A DNA stretch of 64,000 bases from DMER64 sp049652385. Lineage in GTDB: Bacteria > Bacteroidota > Bacteroidia > Bacteroidales > UBA932. Shown piece by piece: positions 23,986 through 33,344 of the stretch (its first letter is position 1; every line of letters begins with the position of its first letter). Under the pieces are notes generated by a model. That model saw only the letters and a program-made list of their open reading frames with translations. It was not told the DNA's origin and did no database searches. The DNA is taken from NCBI GenBank assembly GCA_049652385.1, contig JBASDX010000005.1:124001-188000 (forward strand). The letters run 5' to 3'. The translations under genes and the position numbers were made by a program.

Positions 23986-25170
23986 TTATTTTGGTGCGCG
24001 TAGCGTGATATCGCTCAGAACATTCATATAATTAATAAAGGCATCGTACGGCGAGTTGTACGGATTGAAGTATTTATGGACATCACCGTCAGAAAAAAGT
24101 TTGGTACACATGTAATAAAAATGATCGCTTGTCTGCATGCGCCTGAAATCGCGTTGTAAATCCGGGTCCCCGCTCTTCCTTACCCTGTCTTCCAGGACAT
24201 ACAGGTGTTTAAAAGCATCTTGCTGCAATTCGTTTCCCTGCCAGGCACTTATATCTCGTTCTTCATCGGCCCAGGAAATGGCATACGGCACATGCAGAGG
24301 AGCTATCGGCTGGTGTTTGGCCGCAGCTTGAGCCGGTGTTAATATTTCCAGATTCGTATGGTTAAGAATCATGCCGGGCAATGCTTTGAGAAAATCAAAA
24401 ATACCCGATTGTGCCGGCTGGTGTTCTCCAAAGCTTTCATAATCCATAAATATGTTCAGCAGTTCATCTTTTTCCAGGGCGCCTGCAATCCAACCGGCAT
24501 ATTTCTCTGCTGTCAAAGGCCAATCACCCCATGTTTGATCCGAAAACCGAAAAGCTATATCATCACTCAGCCTGAAGTTTCTAAGCAACAGTTTCAATTT
24601 GGGATTCAGAGCGTTAACGTATAAGTAATTAGGACTTTTCCATCCAAGTATGTGACGTGCTCCTTCTGTCAATAGGGTTGTATATCCCATATCAGCCACC
24701 AATGCTCCAATGGTATCTGAATAAATCAGCTCTGTATTGCGGAAAGTTGTAGGTTTCTGCCCAAAATACCGCTCTACCGCCTTCTGATGCATCATTACCT
24801 GGTTTTTAAACTTTTTGGGAGAAATCAAAGAAGAAAGCGAATGCGAATACGTTTCTGCCAAAAATTCAACGTGTCCCGAAGCCGCCAATTCCTTAAAAGA
24901 ATCCAAGGCTTCGGGGGCGTATTGTTCCATTTGCTCTATAGCCATACCGCTGACAGAAAAAGCCACCTTGAAAGCTCCTCCATATTCCTTGATTACATCC
25001 AAAATCAATCGGTTGGCAGGGATATAACAACGCGATGCCACCCTGGACATGATGGTCTTATTTGAAAAGTCGTCAAAATAAGAATGGTTCTTGCCTATGT
25101 CAAAAAACCGGTATTGACGAAGTCTGTAGGGCTGGTGTACTTGAAAGTACAGACAGATTGTTTTTTTCAT
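23986..25170 (-). CDS. GH57 alpha-amylase/glucanotransferase-type glycoside hydrolase
   Basis: 394 aa with no signal peptide, so cytoplasmic. Family 57 motifs are visible: HQPYRLR at the N terminus, a Glu nucleophile candidate in RNTELIYSD (about residue 145), and an acid/base Asp candidate in FMDYESFGEHQ (about 240). GH57 enzymes act on alpha-1,4 or alpha-1,6 glucans by a retaining mechanism. Its place between a GT4 glucosyltransferase and the synthase-phosphorylase fusion points to intracellular glycogen turnover. It overlaps the GT4 gene by 4 nt. Exact specificity (amylase, 4-alpha-glucanotransferase or branching) cannot be decided from sequence. Confidence 0.92.
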   Translation of the reverse strand: MKKTICLYFQVHQPYRLRQYRFFDIGKNHSYFDDFSNKTIMSRVASRCYIPANRLILDVIKEYGGAFKVAFSVSGMAIEQMEQYAPEALDSFKELAASGHVEFLAETYSHSLSSLISPKKFKNQVMMHQKAVERYFGQKPTTFRNTELIYSDTIGALVADMGYTTLLTEGARHILGWKSPNYLYVNALNPKLKLLLRNFRLSDDIAFRFSDQTWGDWPLTAEKYAGWIAGALEKDELLNIFMDYESFGEHQPAQSGIFDFLKALPGMILNHTNLEILTPAQAAAKHQPIAPLHVPYAISWADEERDISAWQGNELQQDAFKHLYVLEDRVRKSGDPDLQRDFRRMQTSDHFYYMCTKLFSDGDVHKYFNPYNSPYDAFINYMNVLSDITLRAPK

Positions 25171-26471
25171 ACGTTTGATTTTTTCAATGATTCTTCCAAT
25201 ACAGTCCGATAGATTTTTTCAACCTTGGCGGCTGCATGATCCCACTTTAATGCGTTTACTTCTTCCAGACCGTATCTTATTGTCATCGATCTCAATGCAT
25301 TGTAGGTAAGTAAACCGTATATAGCATCGGCCAGGGCGTTTACATCCCAGAAATCTACTTTTATAGCGTGCTGCAATACCTCGGCTACACCGGACTGCTT
25401 GCTAATAATGGCCGGTACTCCTGCGCGCATGGCTTCCAGGGGCGAAATGCCAAAAGGTTCAGATACAGAGGGCATCACATAGACATCTGAGTAGGCAAAC
25501 ATGTTTTTCACATCTTCTCCTCGCAAAAAGCCCGTAAAATGGAAATGTGATGAAATGCCTAATTTGGCAACGCGTCTGACGGAGCGGTGAAACATGTCTC
25601 CGCTGCCTGCCATGACAAAGCGTACATTTTTTGTTTTCTGCAATACTTTGTAAGCAGCTTCAATAAAGTACTCCGGACCTTTCTGGTACGTTATGCGTCC
25701 TAAAAAAGTAACGATTTTCTCAGGTACGGCTCTGTTGACGGTTCGATCTTCTACTGCGCTGAAATCTACTGCATTATGAACCGTAACGACCTTTTCGGGA
25801 GGAATATGGTATTTATTGATGATGGTATTGCGGGTCAAGTCACTGACGGCAATGATACGATCCGCTGCTTCCATACCCCTCCTTTCCAAATCGTAAACTT
25901 GTTGGTTAACGTCTTCCCCGGTTCTGTCGTACTCCGTGGCGTGTACATGAATGACAAGCGGTTTCCCCGAAACGCGTTTGGCTGCTATTCCTGCCATATT
26001 GGTCAACCAGTCATGCGCATGAATGACATCAAACGTATGCTGACGTGCTATGGCAGAAGCCACCAAAGCATACCGCATAACTTCTTCCATCAGATTAGCC
26101 CCGTATTTTCCTGAAAACTTATATTTGTTTCCAAAGGAAATCTTAAAATTATTCCATTCTTCTTCTCTTGCCAAATCTACTTGTTCTGTAAACTCATCAG
26201 GGCCCAGGTAAGGAATCAAATTGGAAGTAACTTTCAGAAACTGCACTTTTTCAAACATCGTCCGCGCCTCTTCTTTGGTCTGAAATGCAACCACATCACT
26301 GGCATTAATGATTTGTACGGCACTTTCGTCTTCATCTCCGGAAGCCGAAGGCATGACAAAAAGTACCTCTACCTGATGCTTGGCCAAGCCCTTGGTCAAA
26401 CCGTCACAGGCCGTACCCAAACCTCCCGATATGTGGGGAGGGAACTCCCATCCAAACATCAATACTTTCAT
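25167..26471 (-). CDS. GT4-family glycosyltransferase, glycogen-synthase-like
   Basis: 434 aa cytoplasmic GT-B protein. The N-terminal MFGWEFPPHISGGLGTACDGL binds the sugar nucleotide as in starch/glycogen synthases and GT4 enzymes; the C-terminal half carries VTFLGRITYQKGPEYFIEA and the E-x7-E motif in SEPFGISPLEAM. Standing between the debranching enzyme and a GH57 hydrolase with 4-nt overlaps on both sides, it probably extends alpha-glucan chains. This trio of genes is a recurring set in Bacteroidales. Donor (ADP- or UDP-glucose) is not evident. Confidence 0.9.
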   Translation of the reverse strand: MKVLMFGWEFPPHISGGLGTACDGLTKGLAKHQVEVLFVMPSASGDEDESAVQIINASDVVAFQTKEEARTMFEKVQFLKVTSNLIPYLGPDEFTEQVDLAREEEWNNFKISFGNKYKFSGKYGANLMEEVMRYALVASAIARQHTFDVIHAHDWLTNMAGIAAKRVSGKPLVIHVHATEYDRTGEDVNQQVYDLERRGMEAADRIIAVSDLTRNTIINKYHIPPEKVVTVHNAVDFSAVEDRTVNRAVPEKIVTFLGRITYQKGPEYFIEAAYKVLQKTKNVRFVMAGSGDMFHRSVRRVAKLGISSHFHFTGFLRGEDVKNMFAYSDVYVMPSVSEPFGISPLEAMRAGVPAIISKQSGVAEVLQHAIKVDFWDVNALADAIYGLLTYNALRSMTIRYGLEEVNALKWDHAAAKVEKIYRTVLEESLKKSNV

Positions 26472-28336
26472 GTTTCGTCAAATGTTTCAATAAGTTTCAT
26501 ACTACTCAGTATACCTGCGACACTACGTGCTCCGAAAGGACATCCGTGCGGCCTGTGTGGCGGATCACCGTCATACAGTTCCGCAAGAGATCCTACACCA
26601 TGTTCTGTTAAATCTTCTTCGAAAGCCTGTATAATCTCTTTGGCTGAAGGGACGAAATTTTTTCCATGCAGTCTGAATTGTGCATTCAAATAGTGTTCCA
26701 ACAACCAAGGTGCCGTAGAACCGTTCAGAAAAGCTTTTTCTCTTTCTTCCTGAGTTCCCTCATGTCTCCCTTTATACAATGGATTCTTTGGGGAGAGCGT
26801 TCGAATACCCCTGGTGGTCAACAATTCCTTGCGACAAGCCTCCAATACCCTGTGGATGGTTTCATCAGATAATGGTGTATACGGCAAGGAACAAGCAAAA
26901 AGTTGATTGTGACGCGTATCTACATTCAGCTCTTTATAGTTAAAAAAATCAGCCAGGTGTGAGCGCGCTTCACACCAAAAAGTAGGCAAGAAATTCTCTT
27001 TGATCAATGCCGGCAGGTATCCAAATTCGGCTTCAAACGCATCTTCTTCTTTGTCTTGAGACAACTCCAGTGCAAAACATACGGCGTTGTACCACAAAGC
27101 ACAAATTTCCACCAAATAACCGCTGCGTACCGCCTCTTGTTTTTCATGTACCCACAGCAAACCGTTATCGTGCAACTGCACTTTGTCTGTCCCTTTTTTA
27201 TAATGGTTGAGAATAGATTTGAGCAGTGGTCCGTACGTCTTCCATAAAGTATTCTTGTCTTGTGTCAAGGATACATATTGCTGCAACGTACGGAAGAGCC
27301 ACAACGGGGTATCGGGAGCATGGTACAGCTTATCTTCGTCTTCCGTCAACGCTTCCAAGGCGTGCTCAAAGAGGCTTTTGCCATCCTGGGCATAACAAAC
27401 CAAACCCGGCAATGCTATGGCTGTATTACGCAAGGACGTATCCAACCACGGATAACCTTCCATAACAAGCAATTTGTCTTCCCTGTCAATCAAAAATTGA
27501 GAAGCAGCAATCTTTAAACAATTTTTGAACGTGTCCCTTACCGGCCGCTTATCCAATTGATCACGAAAAGCAGCTGTAAGACGCGACGGATTGACAGGAG
27601 TTAAAGATGCCGAAAAAATAATGCTTTGCCCTTTTTTAATGGGACATTCAAAATACCCCGGAACAAAGAGGTCTTCCCTGTAGTCGTACCCCCTCTCCTT
27701 TTCTTTAAGGTACTCAATATTCCTGTACCAATCGGGTACTTTCACAAACTCGTTCTGCACGCTCAGCTGCATGTATACATATGGGAATCCGCCATACAGG
27801 CGATAGCCTACTCCTTTTTCCACTACGGTATGAAAAGTGTCTGCAGCCATGTTGGCATGCGTCAGGCTGTGGATGTTTCTGAATGCCAAAAAAGGTTTCA
27901 GCCTCAAAACAGTGGGCGAATGTGCATCCAAAAGGGTATACCTTATGAGCAGTTGTTGCTTGTTATACAAGAACATCAGTTCTTTTTTGAAAACCATGCC
28001 GCCTATCCTGTATGTCAATGCGGTCAACCGGTTCATTTCAAAATCTACTATGTACTTATGTCCTCTTGGTTCATAAATGCCCGGATACCTGTGAATGCCC
28101 AGGTTAAACGCTTGATTATGTTGTATAAGTGTTTCGTCCAAAGAAGACAGCAACACGTGCCTTTCGCCTCCTAAAGCATCTATAGGCAACACAAAAAGAC
28201 CATGGTATTTTCTTGTATTACAGCACGTCAAGGTTGTATTCAAATATCCTCCTGCTCTGTTTACCGCAAGAATTTCCCTTTCGAGTGCATACTCAAGATT
28301 TCCCAATTCTTGTTTTTTGAATTGTAAATACGCCAT
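26468..28336 (-). CDS. Amylo-alpha-1,6-glucosidase (glycogen debranching enzyme)
   Basis: 622 aa from the ATG at 28336; a TTG ten codons upstream is in frame but less likely. The N-terminal domain (residues ~15-280) opens with EILAVNRAGGYLNTTLTCCNTRKYHGLFV, the bacterial/archaeal GDE start. The C-terminal (alpha/alpha)6 barrel (~300-620) contains GYPWLDTSLRNTAIALPGLV, NGLLWVHE and a late ...HGVGSLAELYDGDPPHRPHG stretch. It removes alpha-1,6 branch stubs of glycogen in the cytoplasm. It follows glgB by 39 nt and overlaps the GT4 gene by 4 nt. Confidence 0.93.
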   Translation of the reverse strand: MAYLQFKKQELGNLEYALEREILAVNRAGGYLNTTLTCCNTRKYHGLFVLPIDALGGERHVLLSSLDETLIQHNQAFNLGIHRYPGIYEPRGHKYIVDFEMNRLTALTYRIGGMVFKKELMFLYNKQQLLIRYTLLDAHSPTVLRLKPFLAFRNIHSLTHANMAADTFHTVVEKGVGYRLYGGFPYVYMQLSVQNEFVKVPDWYRNIEYLKEKERGYDYREDLFVPGYFECPIKKGQSIIFSASLTPVNPSRLTAAFRDQLDKRPVRDTFKNCLKIAASQFLIDREDKLLVMEGYPWLDTSLRNTAIALPGLVCYAQDGKSLFEHALEALTEDEDKLYHAPDTPLWLFRTLQQYVSLTQDKNTLWKTYGPLLKSILNHYKKGTDKVQLHDNGLLWVHEKQEAVRSGYLVEICALWYNAVCFALELSQDKEEDAFEAEFGYLPALIKENFLPTFWCEARSHLADFFNYKELNVDTRHNQLFACSLPYTPLSDETIHRVLEACRKELLTTRGIRTLSPKNPLYKGRHEGTQEEREKAFLNGSTAPWLLEHYLNAQFRLHGKNFVPSAKEIIQAFEEDLTEHGVGSLAELYDGDPPHRPHGCPFGARSVAGILSSMKLIETFDET

Positions 28337-28375
28337 AAATGATTTCTTTGTTCTATAAACCTGCAAGATACAAAA

Positions 28376-30361
28376 TTATTCCGCAACAAAGACCATTGCA
28401 GTGCGGGCCGGCAAATATAAGAAAAGTCTGTTGGTTCCCGGCTGCTGTATGGTAACATGTACGGTTCCCCTGCGGTACCTGTCAAAGCCGCCGTACCTGG
28501 GGTTGTCTGTATCGAGGATACACGTGTAGGCTCCGGGTTTTACCTCCAACCCGTAATCTGTATAAGATCTGTTCGGGCTCCAATTAAATACAAATAGTAA
28601 ATTTCCCCTTGTGAAAGCCAGCACTTGCGACCCTATATCCTGCACAACCGGTTGCGGGGGATGGTCAAATAGCAGACGCTCTTTTGCCATTCTTATCATA
28701 TCCATGTCAAAGAGTTCCAAGTCCTTATACCGCAATAATTCATGATCTGCCAAAGACCACTGCCTGCGTGCATATTGGTAACTCCAATCATTGCCTTGCC
28801 TGGGAAAATCTATCCACTCCGGATGTCCGAACTCATTACCCATGAAGTTTAAATATCCGTCACCGGCTGTAGATAAAGTAAGAAGACGAATCATCTTATG
28901 CAAAGCCACACCTCTGTCAACAATCAGAGATTCTATATCCTTACTCATAGACGTATACATCTCTTTGTCCATCAACCTGAAAATAATTGTCTTATCCCCT
29001 ACCATAGCCTGGTCGTGGCATTCGGCATAAGACAAGGTACGCTCATCACCGCGTTTGTTGGTCAACTGGTAAAACATATCACCCACGTGCCAATCTTCAT
29101 CCTTTATCTCTTTTATCCATTTAATCCAATAGTCAGCAACTCCCATGCTCAAACGAAAATCAAAGCCGATACCGCCCAGCTCAGCCGGATAAGCCAAAGA
29201 AGGCATACCGCTTACATCTTCCGCTATAGTAATCGCCTCGGGATTGCTTTGGTGGATTAGACGGTTGGCCAATCCCAGGTACACAAGGGCGTCCTCGTCT
29301 TGCGTGCCGTCAAAATAATCTCCATATCCTGTAAAATCACGGCCCAATCCATGGTCGTAATATATCATGGAAGTCACGCCGTCAAACCTAAAGCCATCAA
29401 AACGAAATTCCTCCGCCCAATACTTGATATTAGACAGCAAAAAGTGCAACACAGCTTGTTTACCATAGTCAAACAGCCTGGAAGACCACAAAGGATGTTC
29501 CCCCCGTTCACCTTTGTGAAAATACAAATCGTACGTACCGTCAAAGCGGCTCAAGCCCTCCAGCTCATTTTTCACGGCATGTGAGTGTACCAGATCCAAT
29601 ACGACAGCTATCCCTCTGGCATGAGCCTGATCTATCAAATGTTTCAGTTCTTCCGGGGTGCCAAAACGTGAGCTGACGGCAAAAAAATTAGAGACTTGAT
29701 AGCCAAACGAACCGTAATACGGATGCTCTTGAATGGCCATCAATTGCAGGGTGTTGTATCCCAATCGCTCAATCCTGGGTAATACGTCTTTTGTAAAACT
29801 GTTGAAAGAAGAAACACCCGGTTCTTCCCCACTCATGCCTATATGCGCTTCGTATACCAATGGATTTTTAATTTTCTCCGGGGGTGCATATTTCCATTTA
29901 TACGGTTTTTGAGGATTCCAGACTTGCGCACTGAATATTTTTGTCACCGGATCTTGCACACACCTTCTTACGTAAGCAGGAATTCTTTCCCCGGACCCGC
30001 CCGGCCATTCCAAAAACCATTTATACAATTGACCGTGACACAATGCATCTTCCGGCAGGTGTAACTCCCAATTGCCCCCTCCAACAGGTTCAAACGCATA
30101 ATCAGGATGTATTTCCCATCCGTTGCAATCTCCTATCAAATACATATCGGTCGCGTTAGGAGCCCATTCCCTGCATACCCACCCTTCTTTCGTTTTGTGA
30201 ACTCCGTAATACAGATGGTTGTTGACAGCCTCCAGCAACGACTCGTGTGCTCCCGTTATTTCTTTCATCCGGGTGTTCAGCAATTGTTCCCTCCTGAGCA
30301 ATACCGGTCTGTATGGTTTCAGGAAAGGGTCATGTTCCCATATGTAACGTTTTGTTTGCAT
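28376..30361 (-). CDS. glgB: 1,4-alpha-glucan branching enzyme
   Basis: 661 aa from the ATG at 30361, which overlaps the xseB TGA by one base. An N-terminal CBM48 domain (about 60-150) is followed by a GH13 barrel with the three catalytic residues in FRFDGVTSM (Asp nucleophile), IAEDVSGMP (Glu acid/base) and ECHDQ (Asp), then a C-terminal beta domain. The sequence is of the eukaryote-like type (GH13 subfamily 8), as common in Bacteroidota. It introduces alpha-1,6 branches and heads the glycogen part of the operon. Confidence 0.95.
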   Translation of the reverse strand: MQTKRYIWEHDPFLKPYRPVLLRREQLLNTRMKEITGAHESLLEAVNNHLYYGVHKTKEGWVCREWAPNATDMYLIGDCNGWEIHPDYAFEPVGGGNWELHLPEDALCHGQLYKWFLEWPGGSGERIPAYVRRCVQDPVTKIFSAQVWNPQKPYKWKYAPPEKIKNPLVYEAHIGMSGEEPGVSSFNSFTKDVLPRIERLGYNTLQLMAIQEHPYYGSFGYQVSNFFAVSSRFGTPEELKHLIDQAHARGIAVVLDLVHSHAVKNELEGLSRFDGTYDLYFHKGERGEHPLWSSRLFDYGKQAVLHFLLSNIKYWAEEFRFDGFRFDGVTSMIYYDHGLGRDFTGYGDYFDGTQDEDALVYLGLANRLIHQSNPEAITIAEDVSGMPSLAYPAELGGIGFDFRLSMGVADYWIKWIKEIKDEDWHVGDMFYQLTNKRGDERTLSYAECHDQAMVGDKTIIFRLMDKEMYTSMSKDIESLIVDRGVALHKMIRLLTLSTAGDGYLNFMGNEFGHPEWIDFPRQGNDWSYQYARRQWSLADHELLRYKDLELFDMDMIRMAKERLLFDHPPQPVVQDIGSQVLAFTRGNLLFVFNWSPNRSYTDYGLEVKPGAYTCILDTDNPRYGGFDRYRRGTVHVTIQQPGTNRLFLYLPARTAMVFVAE

Positions 30362-30564
30362 CAATTTTCAAAATCGCTCAAAAGGGTTTCTGCATCTTCC
30401 TGTACTTTGTGCAAATATTCCCTGCAAAAGGTAACGAGCTCAAGAGCTCTTTTTACTTTAGCTGCAATGATTCCCAAATCTGCATCGGGGCGCTCCAATT
30501 CTTCTACTATTTTTTCCAGCTCTTTACGTGCGGCCGGGTACGTCAAATCTTTTTCTTTCTTCAT
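30361..30564 (-). CDS. xseB: Exodeoxyribonuclease VII small subunit
   Basis: 67 aa, a helical protein with the XseB pattern TYPAARKELEKIVEELERPDADLG at residues 8-31 and a C-terminal coil. It partners XseA to degrade single-stranded DNA. Its ATG overlaps the xseA stop by one base, and its stop overlaps the glgB start by one base, so all three are tightly linked. Confidence 0.93.
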   Translation of the reverse strand: MKKEKDLTYPAARKELEKIVEELERPDADLGIIAAKVKRALELVTFCREYLHKVQEDAETLLSDFEN

Positions 30565-31733
30565 TATTCTTTATTTATAGCATCCACAACAGAGGTTATG
30601 CTTCCGTTATGAAGTATCGTCTCAATGCTATGACCGGGCTCCAGATGCCCGGCATCCAACAAAGCCTTCCCCCGGAACAACGTGAGGGAATATCCTTTTT
30701 TTAACAACGTCAACGGATTGTTGCCGGTAATGCGTTGTTCCAACAATTCCATATCGTGCAGGTGTTTACGTACAGTCCAGGTAACACTTGCCTTCATATC
30801 TTTAAGCAAATACTCCAACGCTTTTTTTTCGCTTTCAATCCTGTAATGAACGGCTTTTTCCAGCTTGCGCAAAACCTCAACCACCCTGAGCTCTTCTTCT
30901 GCCAAATGGTTGTTTAAAAAATCAGCAACAGCCGTGGGCGTCTTCAACGCTTTATGTGCTACCATGTCTGCGATATGCACATCTCTATGGTGCCCTATTC
31001 CTGTAATTACCGGAATAGGAAACTGTGCAATATGGGCTGCCAAATCGTAATTGTCGTAACTGTGCAAATCTGTCACAGCTCCCCCACCGCGTAATATCAG
31101 AAGCAGATCAAAAGAGGTATCGTGTTCCAGGACCGCCTCCATAGCCTCTATGATACTTCCCGGAGAACCATCTCCCTGCATGAGTGCTGTAAAGAGTTCA
31201 GTTCGGAAAGCAAAACCTCCTTTTTTGATATGATCGGCAAAATCTTGATACCCCGCTGCTGCCGGAGAGGAAATAACAGCGAGCTTCAAAGGTACCGCAG
31301 GAAAAGGCAGCTGTTTGTTCATGTCAAAGATGCCTTCTTTTACAAGCCTGTCTATTGTTTTTTTTCTTTCCGCCTCTATATCGCCCATCGTATAGGAAGG
31401 GTCTATGTTCAACACAACAAGGCTTAAGCCGTATAAAGGATGCATATTGGGTTCCACACTCAGCAATACCTGTATACCGGCCTGTAGGTGCATACCTGTG
31501 GAAGTCCTGAAAAACGGTTCCAGTAAGGCATACCGGCCTGCCCAAATGACAGCCTGGGCTTTGGCAACCAATTTGTCCGTTGCTTTGTCTTTTTGCACCA
31601 ATTCCATATAACAATGCCCTTTGCTTAACGATATGTGGTTTATCTCTGCCCTTACCCAGCAAGGGGCCTCAAATGCATGGTGGATGGCTTCTTCCAGACG
31701 TTTCTGTAAATCAATCAGATCCATTTTCAACAT
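30564..31733 (-). CDS. xseA: Exodeoxyribonuclease VII large subunit
   Basis: 389 aa, shorter than E. coli XseA (456 aa) mainly in the C-terminal helical region. The N-terminal OB fold (CWVRAEINHISLSKGHCYMEL, residues ~25-45) binds DNA; the catalytic domain has AVISSPAAAGYQDF, LLILRGGGAVTDLHSYDN and ITGIGHHRDVHIADMVAHKALKTPTAVADF. First gene of the long minus-strand run that continues with xseB and the glycogen genes. A minus-strand TAAATTTG box (31745-31738) ends 4 nt before the ATG. Confidence 0.94.
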   Translation of the reverse strand: MLKMDLIDLQKRLEEAIHHAFEAPCWVRAEINHISLSKGHCYMELVQKDKATDKLVAKAQAVIWAGRYALLEPFFRTSTGMHLQAGIQVLLSVEPNMHPLYGLSLVVLNIDPSYTMGDIEAERKKTIDRLVKEGIFDMNKQLPFPAVPLKLAVISSPAAAGYQDFADHIKKGGFAFRTELFTALMQGDGSPGSIIEAMEAVLEHDTSFDLLLILRGGGAVTDLHSYDNYDLAAHIAQFPIPVITGIGHHRDVHIADMVAHKALKTPTAVADFLNNHLAEEELRVVEVLRKLEKAVHYRIESEKKALEYLLKDMKASVTWTVRKHLHDMELLEQRITGNNPLTLLKKGYSLTLFRGKALLDAGHLEPGHSIETILHNGSITSVVDAINKE

Positions 31734-31737
31734 ACTA

Positions 31738-31745
31738 CAAATTTA
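31738..31745 (-). promoter_or_regulatory. -7 promoter element before xseA
   Basis: Minus-strand TAAATTTG matches TAnnTTTG and ends 4 nt before the xseA ATG at 31733, suggesting a leaderless transcript for the xseA-glycogen operon. No -33 TTTG at the expected spacing. Confidence 0.4.
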
Positions 31746-31777
31746 CGTAAAATATCAAAAAACACTATCTTAGCTCC

Positions 31778-32416
31778 ATGGAGATCAAACAAGCCGTCTT
31801 TCATTCTTCTTCTGTAAAACCGGATGAACCCGTTGTGCCTGCCTTTCAGGAGGTGGCATTCATTGGCAGGTCAAATGTGGGAAAATCTTCACTTATCAAC
31901 GCGCTTTGCCGAAAACAACAATTGGCCCACACGTCGTCTACGCCCGGAAAAACACTCTTAATCAATCGTTTTCTTATTGATGACAGCTGGATGATTACCG
32001 ATCTCCCGGGTTATGGTTATGCCAAAGTATCAAAAACACAAAGAGCCGCTCTTAGAACCATGATTCACAAATACATTCGTTTTGCTCCGGACATGGTGCT
32101 TCTTCTTGTTCTTTTGGATTCCAGGCATCCTTTGCAATCCATCGATCTTGGTTTTCTGTTACAGCTGGGCCAATGGGAAATTCCATTTGCCTTAGTATTG
32201 ACAAAAACCGACAAACTCTCAAAAACAGCACTGCAAAAACAAACAGAAGGCTTTGAACAAGCTCTTTCCACCTACTGGGATCCGTTGCCGCCTATGTTCC
32301 CCGTTTCTGCAAAAACAGGGGCGGGCCGAGATGAATTGTTGGATTATTTAGGTTCCGTCCTTATATTTGCCAAATCTTCTAAGCTAACGGACAATGGATC
32401 ATCTGCATTTATTTAA
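31778..32416 (+). CDS. engB: Ribosome-biogenesis GTPase EngB (YsxC/YihA)
   Basis: 212 aa single-G-domain GTPase needed for 50S assembly. Motifs in order: G1 GRSNVGKS (residues 30-37), G2 TSSTPGKT, G3 DLPGYG, G4 TKTD and G5 SAKTGAG. Length is close to the family norm of ~200. It is divergent from xseA with 44 bp between, and its 3' end overlaps prs by 23 nt, starting the run engB-prs-nadE-small TM-der. Confidence 0.95.
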   Translation: MEIKQAVFHSSSVKPDEPVVPAFQEVAFIGRSNVGKSSLINALCRKQQLAHTSSTPGKTLLINRFLIDDSWMITDLPGYGYAKVSKTQRAALRTMIHKYIRFAPDMVLLLVLLDSRHPLQSIDLGFLLQLGQWEIPFALVLTKTDKLSKTALQKQTEGFEQALSTYWDPLPPMFPVSAKTGAGRDELLDYLGSVLIFAKSSKLTDNGSSAFI

Positions 32417-33344
32417 AATCTTCTCTTGCCGCGGATCCAGATATCTTGCCGAACGTATTTCCAGTCATCTGGGTCTACCCTTGGGATTGCTATCTGTAAC
32501 CACATTCAATGACGGTGAATTTCAACCGGCGTTTGATGAAAGTGTGAGGGGAGCCACCGTATTTATTATACAATCTACCTTCCCGCCTGTTGACAACTTG
32601 TTTGAGTTGTTGCTTACCATAGACGCTGCCAAAAGAGCTTCTGCCTATAAAGTCATGGCCGTAATTCCTTATTTCGGCTGGGCCAGACAAGATCGTAAAG
32701 ACAGACCGCGCGTATCCATTGGAGCAAAAATGGTAGCCAACCTGCTTCATGCCGTAGGATGTGACCGCGTTATGACCATGGATTTGCACGCAGACCAAAT
32801 CCAGGGCTTTTTTGATTTCCCGGTAGACCACGTGTATTCCAGCTCTGTTTTTGTTCCGCACATTAAAAGCCTGAACCTGGAAAACCTCTCAGTGGCTGCC
32901 CCCGACATGGGCGGAGCCAAAAGGGCCAATGCATACGCCAGAAAGCTGGAATGTCCCTTGATAATTTGCCATAAATCAAGAGAGAAAGCAAACGTAGTGG
33001 GCAGTATGACGGCCATCGGAGAAGTAAAAGACAGAAACATCATCATTCTGGACGATATGATTGATACAGCAGGTACCATCGTAAAAGCTGCCGAAATGAT
33101 GATCGAAAAAGGTGCTTGCAGCGTACGAGCTATGGCCACCCATCCTGTTTTATCCGGACTGGCCTACAATACTATTGCCAACTCACCGTTGGAAGAAGTA
33201 ATTGTCACAGATACCATACCCTTGTGTAATGACCCCGGAGTAGATAAAAGCAAAATAAAAGTATTATCCATCGCACAAGAATTTGCAGATATCATTGAAA
33301 AAGTGTATAACTACCAATCCATAAGCAGTAAATTTACTTTGTAA
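32394..33344 (+). CDS. prs: Ribose-phosphate pyrophosphokinase (PRPP synthetase)
   Basis: 316 aa, standard for class I enzymes that make PRPP from ribose-5-phosphate and ATP. The catalytic flexible loop region FGWARQDRKDRPRVSIGAK (residues ~95-115), the metal site MDLHADQIQGFFD and the PRPP-binding signature ILDDMIDTAGTIVKAAE (~220) are intact. It overlaps engB by 23 nt and nadE by one base (TAATG). PRPP feeds the purine salvage and NAD genes found elsewhere in the window. Confidence 0.95.
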   Translation: MDHLHLFKIFSCRGSRYLAERISSHLGLPLGLLSVTTFNDGEFQPAFDESVRGATVFIIQSTFPPVDNLFELLLTIDAAKRASAYKVMAVIPYFGWARQDRKDRPRVSIGAKMVANLLHAVGCDRVMTMDLHADQIQGFFDFPVDHVYSSSVFVPHIKSLNLENLSVAAPDMGGAKRANAYARKLECPLIICHKSREKANVVGSMTAIGEVKDRNIIILDDMIDTAGTIVKAAEMMIEKGACSVRAMATHPVLSGLAYNTIANSPLEEVIVTDTIPLCNDPGVDKSKIKVLSIAQEFADIIEKVYNYQSISSKFTL

